A stretch of 64,000 nt of DNA from WJMT01 sp964599635 (lineage in GTDB: Bacteria > Acidobacteriota > Aminicenantia > Aminicenantales > Aminicenantaceae), in the NCBI GenBank assembly GCA_964599635.1, contig CAZRGM010000007.1, forward strand, positions 1 to 64,000, given 5' to 3'. A program made the translations under genes and the position numbers. The notes under the pieces were generated by a model that was not told the DNA's origin, searched no databases, and was given only the letters and a program-made list of their open reading frames with translations. Below, in pieces: positions 52,451-61,736 of the stretch (its first letter is position 1; each line of letters opens with the position of its first letter).

Positions 52451-54337
52451 ATGGACAAAAAGAGGCAAAAACCCAAATCATATAGAAATTTAGTTTTCTG
52501 GATTGTGACCGGTATTATCATCATAATCCTCTGGAGTTTACTTCAATCCCCAGGGGCAGCAAAAAATGAAGTTTCCTTCACCCAATTTCTTGATGACGTT
52601 GAAAATAAAAGAGTTGGAGAGGTGACGATCTCAGGCAACCAAGTCAAAGGAAAATACCTAGATCAAACAGAGTTTAAAACAATCGCACCCGATCAATTTG
52701 ATGGACTTATCCCCATTTTGAGAGAAAATAATGTTAATATCAATGTTAAAGATGACTCTAGAAATCCATGGTATTCCTACCTTTTTACATGGTTCCCGAT
52801 AATCCTGATCATTCTTTTCTGGGTATTTTTCATGCGCCAGATGCAGGCCGGGGGAAACAAGGCTCTTTCCTTTGGGAAAAGCAAAGCAAAACTCTTCACA
52901 GGCCCAAAGAAAAAAGTGACGTTCAACGATGTCGCCGGAGTCAAGGAAGCCAAAGAAGAACTCAGGGAAATCATAGACTTTCTCAAGGATCCTAAAAAGT
53001 TCCAAAAACTTGGGGGACGGATCCCCAAAGGAGTTATCCTGGTAGGCCCTCCAGGAACAGGAAAAACTCTTTTAGCAAGAGCCGTAGCCGGTGAAGCGAA
53101 TGTCTCTTTTTTCTCCATAAGCGGATCAGATTTTGTTGAAATGTTTGTAGGAGTCGGAGCTTCTCGAGTGCGGGACCTTTTTGAACAGGGTAAAAAACAG
53201 GCTCCTTGTCTCATTTTTATTGATGAACTTGATGCTGTCGGGCGTCACAGAGGAGCAGGCCTAGGAGGAGGCCATGATGAAAGAGAGCAAACTCTCAATC
53301 AATTGCTTGTTGAAATGGACGGATTCAATGCCAATGAAGGGATCATTCTCATTGCTGCAACCAATCGGCCCGACATCCTGGACAGTGCCTTATTAAGGCC
53401 CGGAAGATTCGACCGAAGAATTGTCGTCACCATGCCTGATCTTAAAGGAAGAGAGAATATTTTGAGAGTTCATGTCCGTAATATTCCTCTAAGTGATGAT
53501 GTCAATCTTTCTGTTCTGGCTCGTTCGACTCCGGGCTTTTCAGGAGCTGATCTCGCTAATTTAGTCAACGAAGCTGCCCTTCTCGCCGCCCGTTACAATA
53601 AGAAAAAAGTCTCTATGAAAGACCTTGAAATGTCAAAAGACAAAGTTCTGATGGGAGTCGAAAGAAAGAGCATGATCATAAGCGATGAAGAAAAAGAAAC
53701 AACAGCCTATCATGAAGGGGGACATGCACTGATTGCTCTTTTGATTCCAGAGGCTGATCCTCTGCATAAAGTCACTATTATTCCTAGAGGAATGGCCCTG
53801 GGGATCACTCAACAACTCCCACTTGATGACAGATATACCTATTCGCAAGAATACCTTGAGGCTCAAATTTCTGTGTTGATGGCAGGCAGAGTTGCAGAAA
53901 ATTTATTTCTCAATAAAACGACAACTGGGGCTTCTAATGACTTTGAAAAATCAACAGAAATAGCCCGAAAAATGGTCTGCGAATATGGGATGTCTGATCT
54001 TGGCCCCTTGACCTTTGGCGAGAAGGACGAAATGATTTTCCTTGGAAGAGAACTGTCTACAGACAGAAACTTCAGTGAAAAAACAGCCCAACTTATTGAT
54101 ATAGAAGTTAAAAAAATAGTTGAAAGAAATTTAGACAGAACCAAAACCCTCTTACAAAAGCATAAAAAAGAATTAAAAAAGATAGCCAAAGCGCTTCTTG
54201 AAAAGGAAGTCCTGAGTTCTAAAGAAATTGAAGCCCTATTAGATGGGAAAGGACTCATAAAAGCAAAAAAGCCGTCATCACAAAAAAATAAAAAAATCAT
54301 CAGCAAAAAACAAAAGCAAAACTATAACTTGAATTAA
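52451..54337 (+). CDS. ftsH: ATP-dependent zinc metalloprotease FtsH
   Basis: 628 residues. Two membrane helices (VFWIVTGIIIIILWSLL and FPIILIILFWVFFM) flank a small periplasmic domain. AAA+ domain with Walker A GPPGTGKT (about 199-206), Walker B LIFIDELDA and SRH region RPDILDSALLRPGRFD. The protease site is HEGGH (421-425; usually HEAGH), with the third zinc ligand in TGASNDFEKS. Lysine-rich tail of ~35 residues. Degrades membrane and regulatory proteins, often including LpxC in other bacteria. First gene of a run of tightly packed genes ending with the SGNH lipase. Confidence 0.96.
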   Translation: MDKKRQKPKSYRNLVFWIVTGIIIIILWSLLQSPGAAKNEVSFTQFLDDVENKRVGEVTISGNQVKGKYLDQTEFKTIAPDQFDGLIPILRENNVNINVKDDSRNPWYSYLFTWFPIILIILFWVFFMRQMQAGGNKALSFGKSKAKLFTGPKKKVTFNDVAGVKEAKEELREIIDFLKDPKKFQKLGGRIPKGVILVGPPGTGKTLLARAVAGEANVSFFSISGSDFVEMFVGVGASRVRDLFEQGKKQAPCLIFIDELDAVGRHRGAGLGGGHDEREQTLNQLLVEMDGFNANEGIILIAATNRPDILDSALLRPGRFDRRIVVTMPDLKGRENILRVHVRNIPLSDDVNLSVLARSTPGFSGADLANLVNEAALLAARYNKKKVSMKDLEMSKDKVLMGVERKSMIISDEEKETTAYHEGGHALIALLIPEADPLHKVTIIPRGMALGITQQLPLDDRYTYSQEYLEAQISVLMAGRVAENLFLNKTTTGASNDFEKSTEIARKMVCEYGMSDLGPLTFGEKDEMIFLGRELSTDRNFSEKTAQLIDIEVKKIVERNLDRTKTLLQKHKKELKKIAKALLEKEVLSSKEIEALLDGKGLIKAKKPSSQKNKKIISKKQKQNYNLN

Positions 54338-54339
54338 AA

Positions 54340-55242
54340 GTGAGAAGAGAATATTCAGTCCAGATTAGAGGCAAAGATTATACCTTAGGTTTAAGAACCT
54401 GGCTGATGGGAGTCCTTAATGTCACTCCAGATTCCTTTTCAGATGGAGGACTCTATTACAGCAAAAAAAACGCAGTGGAAAAAGGTCTTCAACTCATCGA
54501 AGAAGGAGCTGATATTCTTGATATTGGAGGAGAAAGCTCCAGACCTGGAGCTGATCCTATTTCTCTAGAAGAAGAAAAAAGAAGAATTCTACCGGTTATT
54601 TCTGAAATAAGAAAACACACAGATGCTTTCATCTCTGTGGATACCACGAAATCCGAAGTTCTTAAGTCAGCCTTGGACGAGGGAGCCGATATCCTCAATG
54701 ATATAAGTGGAATGCGTTTCGATGCCAAAATGCCTGAACTGGCTTCTGAAAAAGATATCCCTGTCATCATTATGCATATGAAGGGAAATCCCAAGAATAT
54801 GCAGAAAGACCCAATATATAAAAATGTGATACAGGAAATAAAGTTTTTCCTAAAACAACGGATAAACACCGCATTAAAAGCGGGGATAAAAAGGAATAGA
54901 ATCATCATTGACCCAGGCATAGGATTTGGAAAAAGACTGGAAGATAATCTCAGGATCATAAGAGAGCTTGGTTCTTTAAATGAACTGAATCTTCCTATAC
55001 TCATAGGGCTCTCCAGAAAATCTTTTATAGGAAATCTATTAAACGTTTCTCCTGAAAAAAGAATCGAAGGGACGATCGTATCTTCCTTGATCTGTATACT
55101 GCAAGGAGCCCATATCATTAGAGTCCATGATGTAGCCGCACTAAAAAAGGCGGTTACTGTAGCCGAGGCCATTATGGGAAAAGAAAATTTAGATCTATCC
55201 CCTGAGGGACAAAAAAAGGACAGGATGCTTCATGCTGGCTGA
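54340..55242 (+). CDS. folP: Dihydropteroate synthase
   Basis: 300 residues; condenses pterin pyrophosphate with p-aminobenzoate in folate synthesis. TIM-barrel signatures: MGVLNVTPDSFSDGG, GADILDIGGESSRPGA, IIDPGIGFGK, IGLSRKSFIG, and HDVAALKKAV. Starts GTG two bases after the ftsH stop; the ribosome-binding site is inside ftsH and weak. Its end overlaps cdaA by 11 bp. Confidence 0.94.
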   Translation: MRREYSVQIRGKDYTLGLRTWLMGVLNVTPDSFSDGGLYYSKKNAVEKGLQLIEEGADILDIGGESSRPGADPISLEEEKRRILPVISEIRKHTDAFISVDTTKSEVLKSALDEGADILNDISGMRFDAKMPELASEKDIPVIIMHMKGNPKNMQKDPIYKNVIQEIKFFLKQRINTALKAGIKRNRIIIDPGIGFGKRLEDNLRIIRELGSLNELNLPILIGLSRKSFIGNLLNVSPEKRIEGTIVSSLICILQGAHIIRVHDVAALKKAVTVAEAIMGKENLDLSPEGQKKDRMLHAG

Positions 55243-55999
55243 AATATTTTTGGAAATCATTACAGCTATCAAAGGTTTCACACTTGCTGATTTTCTCGAT
55301 ATTTTGCTCCTGGCATTCATATTATATTCCTTTTTCAGGCTTATCAAAGATACGAGAGCCTATCAGATGGCCATAGGCCTGGGCATCGTGATCCTACTAT
55401 ATCTCATCACTCAGTGGGGGAATCTCCTTGTGTCCCATCGGCTGATTAAAAGCTTTATCTCTTATTTGATCATCGCTATCATTATCTTATTCCAAGGCGA
55501 AATAAGAAGATTTCTGACGTCTATTGGCTCAAGATCAATTCTAAAAAAAGAATCCGAATGCACCTTCGAAGACCTGCTACAGGCCATTGACTATCTGGCT
55601 TCAAAAAAAATCGGAGCTATCATTGCTTTGGAAAAAGAAATCTCTTTAGAAAGTTATGCATCCAGAGGCGTTAAGATAAATGCACAGCTTTCTAAAGACC
55701 TTTTAGTGAGTATATTTTATCCTCATAATCCTCTTCATGATGGAGCCGTGATCATAAGAGAAGACAAGATCCTTGCAGCGGGTTGTCTGCTCCCTCTGCC
55801 TGCGACACATAAACTCGGCAAGCAATTCAAAACGAGAACTCGTCACCTCGCAGCTCTCGGCCTTGCTCAAGAAACCGATTCCTTAATCATCGTCGTCTCA
55901 GAAGAGACAGGCACAATCTCTCTTGCTAAAGATGGGTATTTGGAAAGGGGCCTTGAAAAAGTGCAGCTCAACGAAAGAATAGAAAATTATTTTACATAG
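55232..55999 (+). CDS. cdaA: Diadenylate cyclase (c-di-AMP synthase)
   Basis: 255 residues. Three N-terminal membrane helices (LLLAFILYSFFRLI, LGIVILLYLITQW, LIIAIIILFQGE) then the DAC domain with DGA at 170-172 (HDGAVII). The second signature is RTRHLAALGL at ~202-211 where the family has RHR; the second arginine is replaced by leucine (Leu206). Makes c-di-AMP from ATP. With cdaR and glmM it forms the classical cdaA locus. Confidence 0.93.
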   Translation: MLAEIFLEIITAIKGFTLADFLDILLLAFILYSFFRLIKDTRAYQMAIGLGIVILLYLITQWGNLLVSHRLIKSFISYLIIAIIILFQGEIRRFLTSIGSRSILKKESECTFEDLLQAIDYLASKKIGAIIALEKEISLESYASRGVKINAQLSKDLLVSIFYPHNPLHDGAVIIREDKILAAGCLLPLPATHKLGKQFKTRTRHLAALGLAQETDSLIIVVSEETGTISLAKDGYLERGLEKVQLNERIENYFT

Positions 56000-56003
56000 A
56001 AAA

Positions 56004-56702
56004 ATGAAAGTTAATCTAAAAAAAATATTTCTAAAAAACCTTGGGCTTAAGATCTTCTCTTTTTTATTGGCGCTGATATTATGGTTCACACTGATTCCTG
56101 AAGAAAAAAGATTTTCAGAAAAGAGTTTAAATGTTCCCCTTGAACTTCACAACATACCCTCAAATATAGAACTTGTGGGAAGACCCCTCCAAACAGTCCA
56201 TGTAACGATTCGCGCTCCGGAGCGGCTTATCAACCAAATAACCTCCGCCAATGTCCATGCCGTCCTGGACCTAAAAAAAGCCTCTACGGCACAGCAAGAT
56301 TACACCCTGAGCCGCAGCATGGTGAGTATTCCAGATGGAGTCGAAGTCAAAGAGATCTCCCCCAGCTTAGTCAATCTTAAATTTGAAAAAAGCAAACAAT
56401 TGATGCTGACGATAAAACCCAATATCATTGGAAAACTTCCTCCTGGATTCAATCTTAAAAAAACTGAAGTCGAACCGACTGAAATATTAGTCAAGGGTCC
56501 GGAAAGCAAACTCAATGAAAAAGATATCGTCAAAACCAATCCTATTGATATCTCTAATTTCAAACACTCAACCGCTGTGGAAGCAGACCTCATCACTCCC
56601 GCACCTGAACTAACAATTGTCGGACCCAAAACAACCGTTCTTGTGAAACTGCTTATTGAAGTAGAGAAGAACGAAAAGCAAGATAAATTAAAATCCATAT
56701 GA
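56004..56702 (+). CDS. cdaR: YbbR-domain CdaA regulator
   Basis: 232 residues. One N-terminal membrane helix (FSFLLALILWFTLIP), then extracytoplasmic YbbR-type beta domains (FSEKSLNVPLELHNIP, then QLMLTIKPNIIGKLPPGFNLKK). CdaR proteins bind CdaA and adjust its activity. Only about two YbbR units are present; Firmicutes versions have three to four. 4 bp from cdaA, with its end overlapping glmM by 4 bp. Confidence 0.87.
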   Translation: MKVNLKKIFLKNLGLKIFSFLLALILWFTLIPEEKRFSEKSLNVPLELHNIPSNIELVGRPLQTVHVTIRAPERLINQITSANVHAVLDLKKASTAQQDYTLSRSMVSIPDGVEVKEISPSLVNLKFEKSKQLMLTIKPNIIGKLPPGFNLKKTEVEPTEILVKGPESKLNEKDIVKTNPIDISNFKHSTAVEADLITPAPELTIVGPKTTVLVKLLIEVEKNEKQDKLKSI

Positions 56703-58042
56703 ACAGACTTTTTGGTACTGATGGGATAAGAGCTGTCGCCGGTGAATACCCTCTTGATTATCCCACTATCTATCAAATAGGAAAAAATCTTGCGGATTTA
56801 CTCAGACAAAAAGGCCTCCCCCCTTATATTTTGATCGGACAGGACACTCGCACTTCAGGAAAATGGATTCAAAGGGCGCTTTTTCAGGGTATCAAAGATT
56901 CCAGAGGTAAAGCTGTCTCAGCTGGAGTAATCCCCACCTCGGCTGTTGCAGTCTTGAATCAAAAAAGAACCTTTTCTGCAGGAATAGTGATCTCAGCATC
57001 TCACAATCCCTATGAATACAATGGTATCAAAATATTTTCTTCAAAAGGAATAAAAATAGAAAATTCTTTCGAAGAAGAGCTGGAAAAAAAAATCATCAGT
57101 TCAAGAGAGAAAATAAATCCGGATGATTCAGAACCCCCAATAAATAAAAATTTAAAAACAGAATACATGGAATTTTTAAAGAGCAAGTTTTCATTTAAAA
57201 ATCTTTCTAAAGGCATAAAAGTTGTTGTGGACTGTGCCAATGGGGCCAGCTCAAATATAGCTCCCTCCCTATTTTCAGATCTGGGTTTTCATATCCTGCC
57301 TATAAATTCCAATCCTGATGGGGAAAATATTAACTCAAACTGTGGATCTCTATTCCCAAACTGTCTTGCAGAAAAAGTCCTGGAGACAAAAGCTGATCTG
57401 GGAGTTGCTTTCGATGGAGACTCAGACCGGGCTGTATTTGTCGATGAGAAAGGAAAAATTTTAAACGGAGATTATTCCCTTTTTATTTTATCTAAAAATA
57501 TGAAAGAAAAAGGGTTACTGAAATCAGACAAAATAATTGGAACGATCATGAGTAACTTTGGCCTAGAAAAGGCTTTAGAAGAGCTCAACCTTAAACTCAA
57601 ACGAACTCCTGTCGGCGATAAATATGTTTATCAAGAAATGATTAAACAAGGGAGCAATCTAGGGGGAGAACAATCAGGCCATACCATTATTCTCAACGAA
57701 TGTCCTACTGGAGACGGAATCCTCACCAGCTTGAAAATCATACAGACAATGCTCCATAAAGATTCCCCTCTATCTTCCTTATATTCAGGCTTCCATGAAT
57801 ATCCCCAGGTTCAAAGAAATGTTAGAGTGTCAACTAAAAAAGACTTTGATAATTTTCCTGAAATCATAAAAGCTATCCAAGAAGCTGAAGGTGAACTCAG
57901 AGAAAAAGGCCGAGTCAAAGTCCGTTACTCAGGAACAGAACCATTAGCAAGGGTGATGGTCGAAGGAGAAAATAGAAAACAAATTGAAAATCTGGCTCAA
58001 ATGATTTCAGAATCAATCTCTAAAGAATTAAATAATGATTGA
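56699..58042 (+). CDS. glmM: Phosphoglucosamine mutase
   Basis: 447 residues; interconverts GlcN-6-P and GlcN-1-P between GlmS and GlmU. Start FGTDGIRAVAGEYPL, the phosphoserine at Ser101 in VISASHNPYEYNGIK, magnesium site FDGDSDRA, substrate loop GGEQSGH, and the phosphate-binding RYSGTEPLARVMVEG. Adjacent to cdaA-cdaR, as in Firmicutes where CdaA and GlmM interact. Confidence 0.95.
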   Translation: MNRLFGTDGIRAVAGEYPLDYPTIYQIGKNLADLLRQKGLPPYILIGQDTRTSGKWIQRALFQGIKDSRGKAVSAGVIPTSAVAVLNQKRTFSAGIVISASHNPYEYNGIKIFSSKGIKIENSFEEELEKKIISSREKINPDDSEPPINKNLKTEYMEFLKSKFSFKNLSKGIKVVVDCANGASSNIAPSLFSDLGFHILPINSNPDGENINSNCGSLFPNCLAEKVLETKADLGVAFDGDSDRAVFVDEKGKILNGDYSLFILSKNMKEKGLLKSDKIIGTIMSNFGLEKALEELNLKLKRTPVGDKYVYQEMIKQGSNLGGEQSGHTIILNECPTGDGILTSLKIIQTMLHKDSPLSSLYSGFHEYPQVQRNVRVSTKKDFDNFPEIIKAIQEAEGELREKGRVKVRYSGTEPLARVMVEGENRKQIENLAQMISESISKELNND

Positions 58043-58077
58043 AAACAAAAAAAATTTTAATTTAAAGGAGTGATGCG

Positions 58078-58788
58078 ATGAGACTAGCCGTGAATATAGA
58101 TCATTTCGCAACTTTAAGAGAAGCACGAAAAAGCAATGTTCCAGAACCGGTATTGGCTGCACTTCTAGCAGAACAGGCAGGTGCTTCTGGGGTTGTCTGC
58201 CACATTAGAGGTGATCAAAGACACATCACAGAGAGAGACCTTCACCTTCTAAGACAGACTATAAAGACAAAACTCATTTTAGAAATGGCAGCCACTGAAG
58301 ACATGAAAAATGTTGCCATTGAGATTAAGCCCGATATCGTTTCTCTGGTTCCTGAAAAAGAACATGAGCTCACCACTCAAGGAGGGTTGAATGTCATCAA
58401 AAATAAAGAAAAATTGGCCCCTTATATTAAAATTCTGCAGCAAAACAGGATCAGAGTCAGCATTTTTATCGACCCTTCTGAAGAACAAATCAAAATCTGC
58501 CACGAATTAAACGCTGATTCGATTGAAATCAATACAGGCAAATACTCTGAACTTAAACCAGGGGCTGAGAGGGATAAAGCCGAACAGGAAATTAAAAATT
58601 CAGCTGAAACAGCCCACAATCTGGGACTTGAAGTGCATGCAGGCCACGGTCTTGATTACTGGAACATTCCTCCTATAGCCGCCATTAAAGAAATCCAAGA
58701 ATTCAGCATAGGATTTTCTATAATTGCAAGAAGCTCAATCGTGGGTATAGATAAAGCTGTGAGAGATATGCTCAGGCTTATAGGATAA
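58078..58788 (+). CDS. pdxJ: Pyridoxine 5'-phosphate synthase
   Basis: 236 residues, TIM barrel of the DXP-dependent vitamin B6 route. LAVNIDHFATLREARK at the start, HIRGDQRHI, and the catalytic glutamate region VSLVPEKEHELTTQGG; VHAGHGLDYWNIPPIA near the end. Ribosome-binding site AAAGGAGTGATG. PdxA is not in the window. Confidence 0.95.
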   Translation: MRLAVNIDHFATLREARKSNVPEPVLAALLAEQAGASGVVCHIRGDQRHITERDLHLLRQTIKTKLILEMAATEDMKNVAIEIKPDIVSLVPEKEHELTTQGGLNVIKNKEKLAPYIKILQQNRIRVSIFIDPSEEQIKICHELNADSIEINTGKYSELKPGAERDKAEQEIKNSAETAHNLGLEVHAGHGLDYWNIPPIAAIKEIQEFSIGFSIIARSSIVGIDKAVRDMLRLIG

Positions 58789-58804
58789 GGTGAGAGGTGA
58801 GCTT

Positions 58805-60031
58805 ATGAATGAAGAAATAAATTTGGATAGACTGAAAAATAATCTGATAGAACTCTCTCAAATAGGAAAAGATCCCGCCGGAGGCTTAAGCCGGCCTTCA
58901 TTCAGCAAAGCTGACTTGGAAGCAAGAGAATGGCTTAAAGATAAAATATCCTGTGCCGGCCTGGAAGTCAGCCATGATGGAGCAGGCAATATATTCGGGA
59001 CCCTGGAAGGAAAAGGGGAAACCGTCATGGCCGGTTCTCATATTGATACGGTCATCAATGGCGGAATGTTTGACGGAACTGTAGGAGTGCTTTCAGCTCT
59101 TGAATGTTTACAAATTATTAAAGAAAATGGGATCAAACACATCAATCCTTTATCTGTGGCTTCTTTTACTGACGAAGAAGGGAATCTAGTCGGTGATTTT
59201 TTGGGATCCAGAGCATTCACAGGAGCCCTAAAAAGAGATACTTTGGAAAAAGGGCTAACTCAATTCGGTCAGCCCTTAGCAAACATTCTTAAAAATACAG
59301 AATTTACACTAGATTCCATAATGAGTGCCAGTAAACAGCGGCCTCAGATCAAAGCCTTTATTGAAATCCATATTGAACAAGGTTCTCAGCTGGAAACTGA
59401 GGATAAATCCATTGGAATCGTCAAAAGCATTGCGGGAAAAAACTTATGGACCTGCTTGTTTCAAGGATTAGCAACTCATGCCGGCACCACTCCCTTTGAA
59501 CTTCGTCATGATGCTTTTTTAGGCCTTGCTGATTTTGCGCTCAAAGCAACTCATTATGTAGCCAAAGAGCACTATGGGAGCATGCTGACCGTAGGAAACG
59601 CACGGCTTTATCCAGGAGCTTTCAGTATTATTCCCGGCAGAGTTGAATTTTCCCTAGATTTTAGAAGTCAATCCAGTCAGACTCTTAGAGAAATTGAAGT
59701 AAAACTTTTGGAATTTGCTGAAGATATCTCCAACTCTCGCGGACTTCAGTTCCATTATAAAACCATGGACAAAACAGAACCGGTCAAAACTATTCCCTAT
59801 ATTAAAGACCTTATGGCAAAATTTTGTGAGGAACTTGATTATCCGTACATGTTTCTCAACAGCGGAGCAGGACATGACGCCCAAATCTTAAATCTGATTA
59901 CTGATATCGGTATGATATTCATTCCTTGTGAAGACGGAATCAGCCACTCCCCCCAAGAAAAAATCGACTGGGAAGATTTGGGAAAAGCAGCCAACTTACT
60001 GTTAAAACTCCTGATAGAGCTCTCTTCTTAA
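58805..60031 (+). CDS. M20-family amidohydrolase (allantoate / N-carbamoyl amino acid type)
   Basis: 408 residues from the ATG at 58805 (AGGTGA upstream; a GTG at 58790 is in frame). Binuclear-zinc residues in GSHIDTVINGGMFDGTVGVL, FTDEEGNLVGDFLGSRA, and SGAGHDAQIL; the family-specific FIEIHIEQGSQLE. Closest type is allantoate amidohydrolase, N-carbamoyl-L-amino acid hydrolase or beta-ureidopropionase; the substrate cannot be decided. Follows pdxJ by 16 bp. Confidence 0.87.
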   Translation: MNEEINLDRLKNNLIELSQIGKDPAGGLSRPSFSKADLEAREWLKDKISCAGLEVSHDGAGNIFGTLEGKGETVMAGSHIDTVINGGMFDGTVGVLSALECLQIIKENGIKHINPLSVASFTDEEGNLVGDFLGSRAFTGALKRDTLEKGLTQFGQPLANILKNTEFTLDSIMSASKQRPQIKAFIEIHIEQGSQLETEDKSIGIVKSIAGKNLWTCLFQGLATHAGTTPFELRHDAFLGLADFALKATHYVAKEHYGSMLTVGNARLYPGAFSIIPGRVEFSLDFRSQSSQTLREIEVKLLEFAEDISNSRGLQFHYKTMDKTEPVKTIPYIKDLMAKFCEELDYPYMFLNSGAGHDAQILNLITDIGMIFIPCEDGISHSPQEKIDWEDLGKAANLLLKLLIELSS

Positions 60032-60077
60032 GCCCAAAATGTAACTCTGTTTAAATAATATATTTCGGGAGGAAACT

Positions 60078-60758
60078 ATGCGGCACCATAAACAACCATT
60101 ATTGCTGGGAACCGCTCTTGTGATTTTTATCAGTCTTTCATGTCAAGAACCTTGTGAAAATGAAAGCACATTTTATCCTTATTGGCATCAGCGGGTTTCT
60201 TTATTTGAAACCCTTCCTGACTTAGAAAACGAGATTGTTTTTTTAGGAGACAGCCTCACAGACGGATGCAATTGGAGTGAGATACTTCAGGACAAAAGGA
60301 TCCTCAACAGAGGCATCAGCGGGGATGTCACTGCTGGAGTGATTTCTAGACTGGATGAATTGGTTGAATCAAAGCCTTTAATGGTGTTTTTAATGATAGG
60401 CATCAATGACCTTGCAGAAGGGAAAATTGAAGAAGAAGTTGTCTATAACATCAAGCAGATTGTGAAAATGATTCATAAGGAATCACCGGAGACAAAAATA
60501 ATTCTTCAAAGCTTACTCCCAGTCAATAAAAATTTCGGACTGTATGGGGACTATACCAATAAAACCGAGCACATCATCCGAATAAACAGAGCTTTAAAAA
60601 ACTTTTCTCAATCCAATGAAATCACATACATAGCCCTCTATTCTTTATTCGCAACTAAAGACCACCTCCTCAATCCAGAGTATACAAACGATGGACTTCA
60701 TTTGAAAGGAAACGGTTACCTGATTTGGAAATCAGCTGTTGAAAAATATATCAATTGA
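60078..60758 (+). CDS. SGNH/GDSL-family esterase, secreted
   Basis: 226 residues. N-terminal hydrophobic segment LLLGTALVIFISLSC, a possible lipobox. Catalytic Ser in block I (FLGDSLTDG), Gly in block II (NRGISGDVT), Asn in block III (MIGINDLAEG), Asp/His in block V (NDGLHLKGNGY). Probably deacetylates or de-esterifies envelope or sugar esters. GGGAGGAAAC precedes the ATG. Ends overlapping the convergent Spy-like gene by 8 bp. Confidence 0.86.
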   Translation: MRHHKQPLLLGTALVIFISLSCQEPCENESTFYPYWHQRVSLFETLPDLENEIVFLGDSLTDGCNWSEILQDKRILNRGISGDVTAGVISRLDELVESKPLMVFLMIGINDLAEGKIEEEVVYNIKQIVKMIHKESPETKIILQSLLPVNKNFGLYGDYTNKTEHIIRINRALKNFSQSNEITYIALYSLFATKDHLLNPEYTNDGLHLKGNGYLIWKSAVEKYIN

Positions 60759-61404
60759 TTTGCTTTCTTATTTTATCATAAAATCTTCTCTGCTTTTGAG
60801 TCAGTTCACTTTTGACAGCTTGATCCCTTTCTTCAGCACGGCGAAGTATATCTAGATATCTTTTATTTTTAATACTGTCATCTTTCAGCCTCGGGATCCA
60901 TAAAGGAACTCTGTATTTTATTAAAATATCTCGAATTTTAACGGTCTGCTCTTCAGTTAAAGAAAGCTCTTCTTTTAAAAATTCCACATCTTTTTCTAAA
61001 GCTGCCATTATAGGAAAGTTCTCAGCGACCGGAGGAAACCATTGAACAGGGGGTTTCGGCCTGAACAACATCTGACTAAGCCTTTTTCTTTGAACAGGGG
61101 TTAAAAAAGGAGCCAGCTCATAATAGAGAGATTGACTTGCTTTCTGTATCTGCTTTTGATAATCATTTCTTATGTTTCTGACCCTTTTGGCATGCTTAGA
61201 AAGAATGCTCCGGACTTGAGAAGAACTGTCTTTATTTGGATCCAGGACTCTTTCATAGAATGCGGGAAGCCGATTTGGATTGATCCTAGAGAAAGCTTCC
61301 TTTATTCGGTTCTGGACAACAATCCTGTTCAACATGAATCCAATAAAAATGCCAATAACAAGGACTATAATGGCCCAAAAAGTGATCTTTGTTTTTACGT
61401 TCAT
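60751..61404 (-). CDS. Periplasmic Spy/CpxP-like protein with membrane anchor
   Basis: 217 residues. One N-terminal helix (FWAIIVLVIGIFIGFMLN), then a long helical extracytoplasmic part with pairs of motifs like LTPVQRKRLSQML and LTEEQTVKIRDIL, the repeat seen in Spy/CpxP/heavy-metal resistance proteins. Last gene of the sigma operon and 18 bp after the preceding gene, so it is probably a sensor or chaperone element of the envelope response. Confidence 0.7.
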   Translation of the reverse strand: MNVKTKITFWAIIVLVIGIFIGFMLNRIVVQNRIKEAFSRINPNRLPAFYERVLDPNKDSSSQVRSILSKHAKRVRNIRNDYQKQIQKASQSLYYELAPFLTPVQRKRLSQMLFRPKPPVQWFPPVAENFPIMAALEKDVEFLKEELSLTEEQTVKIRDILIKYRVPLWIPRLKDDSIKNKRYLDILRRAEERDQAVKSELTQKQRRFYDKIRKQIN

Positions 61405-61421
61405 GGTCCATGCTCCCCATA

Positions 61422-61736
61422 TTAAAATAGAGGAAGATTCTCCAAATCGTTATAAACGGCTTCTGAAGCAAAAATGGCCTCCTCTTCAGAAAAAAAATCC
61501 CCAATCCTAACATTATAGGAGATCAATACTAAAAGCAAAATGACGCTTACGACAGCAATCTTCCTGAATACTGATTTGACAGATTCATAAAAAACAAGAC
61601 CCTTCTTCCTACTCTTTTCGATTTCTTCTATCCGGTCCATCACCCGTTCGGCAAAATAAGGTCCGAAAAATGACTCAGCCTTTTTAGAAAATATTTTGAT
61701 TTGGTCTTTGATTCTGTCTTTTATTTCCTCTCCCAT
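61422..61736 (-). CDS. Small membrane protein, candidate anti-sigma factor
   Basis: 104 residues: an N-terminal cytoplasmic part (KDRIKDQIKIFSKKAESFFG), one membrane helix (IAVVSVILLLVLISYNV, residues ~61-77) and a short acidic extracytoplasmic tail. Overlaps the ECF sigma gene by 16 bp. Position and topology match an anti-sigma factor, though the zinc anti-sigma HxxxCxxC motif is absent. Unusually short. Confidence 0.6.
   Translation of the reverse strand: MGEEIKDRIKDQIKIFSKKAESFFGPYFAERVMDRIEEIEKSRKKGLVFYESVKSVFRKIAVVSVILLLVLISYNVRIGDFFSEEEAIFASEAVYNDLENLPLF

Noticed and set aside
54489..55172. 227-codon minus-strand frame opposite folP
   Set aside because: Antisense shadow; serine-rich nonsense composition.
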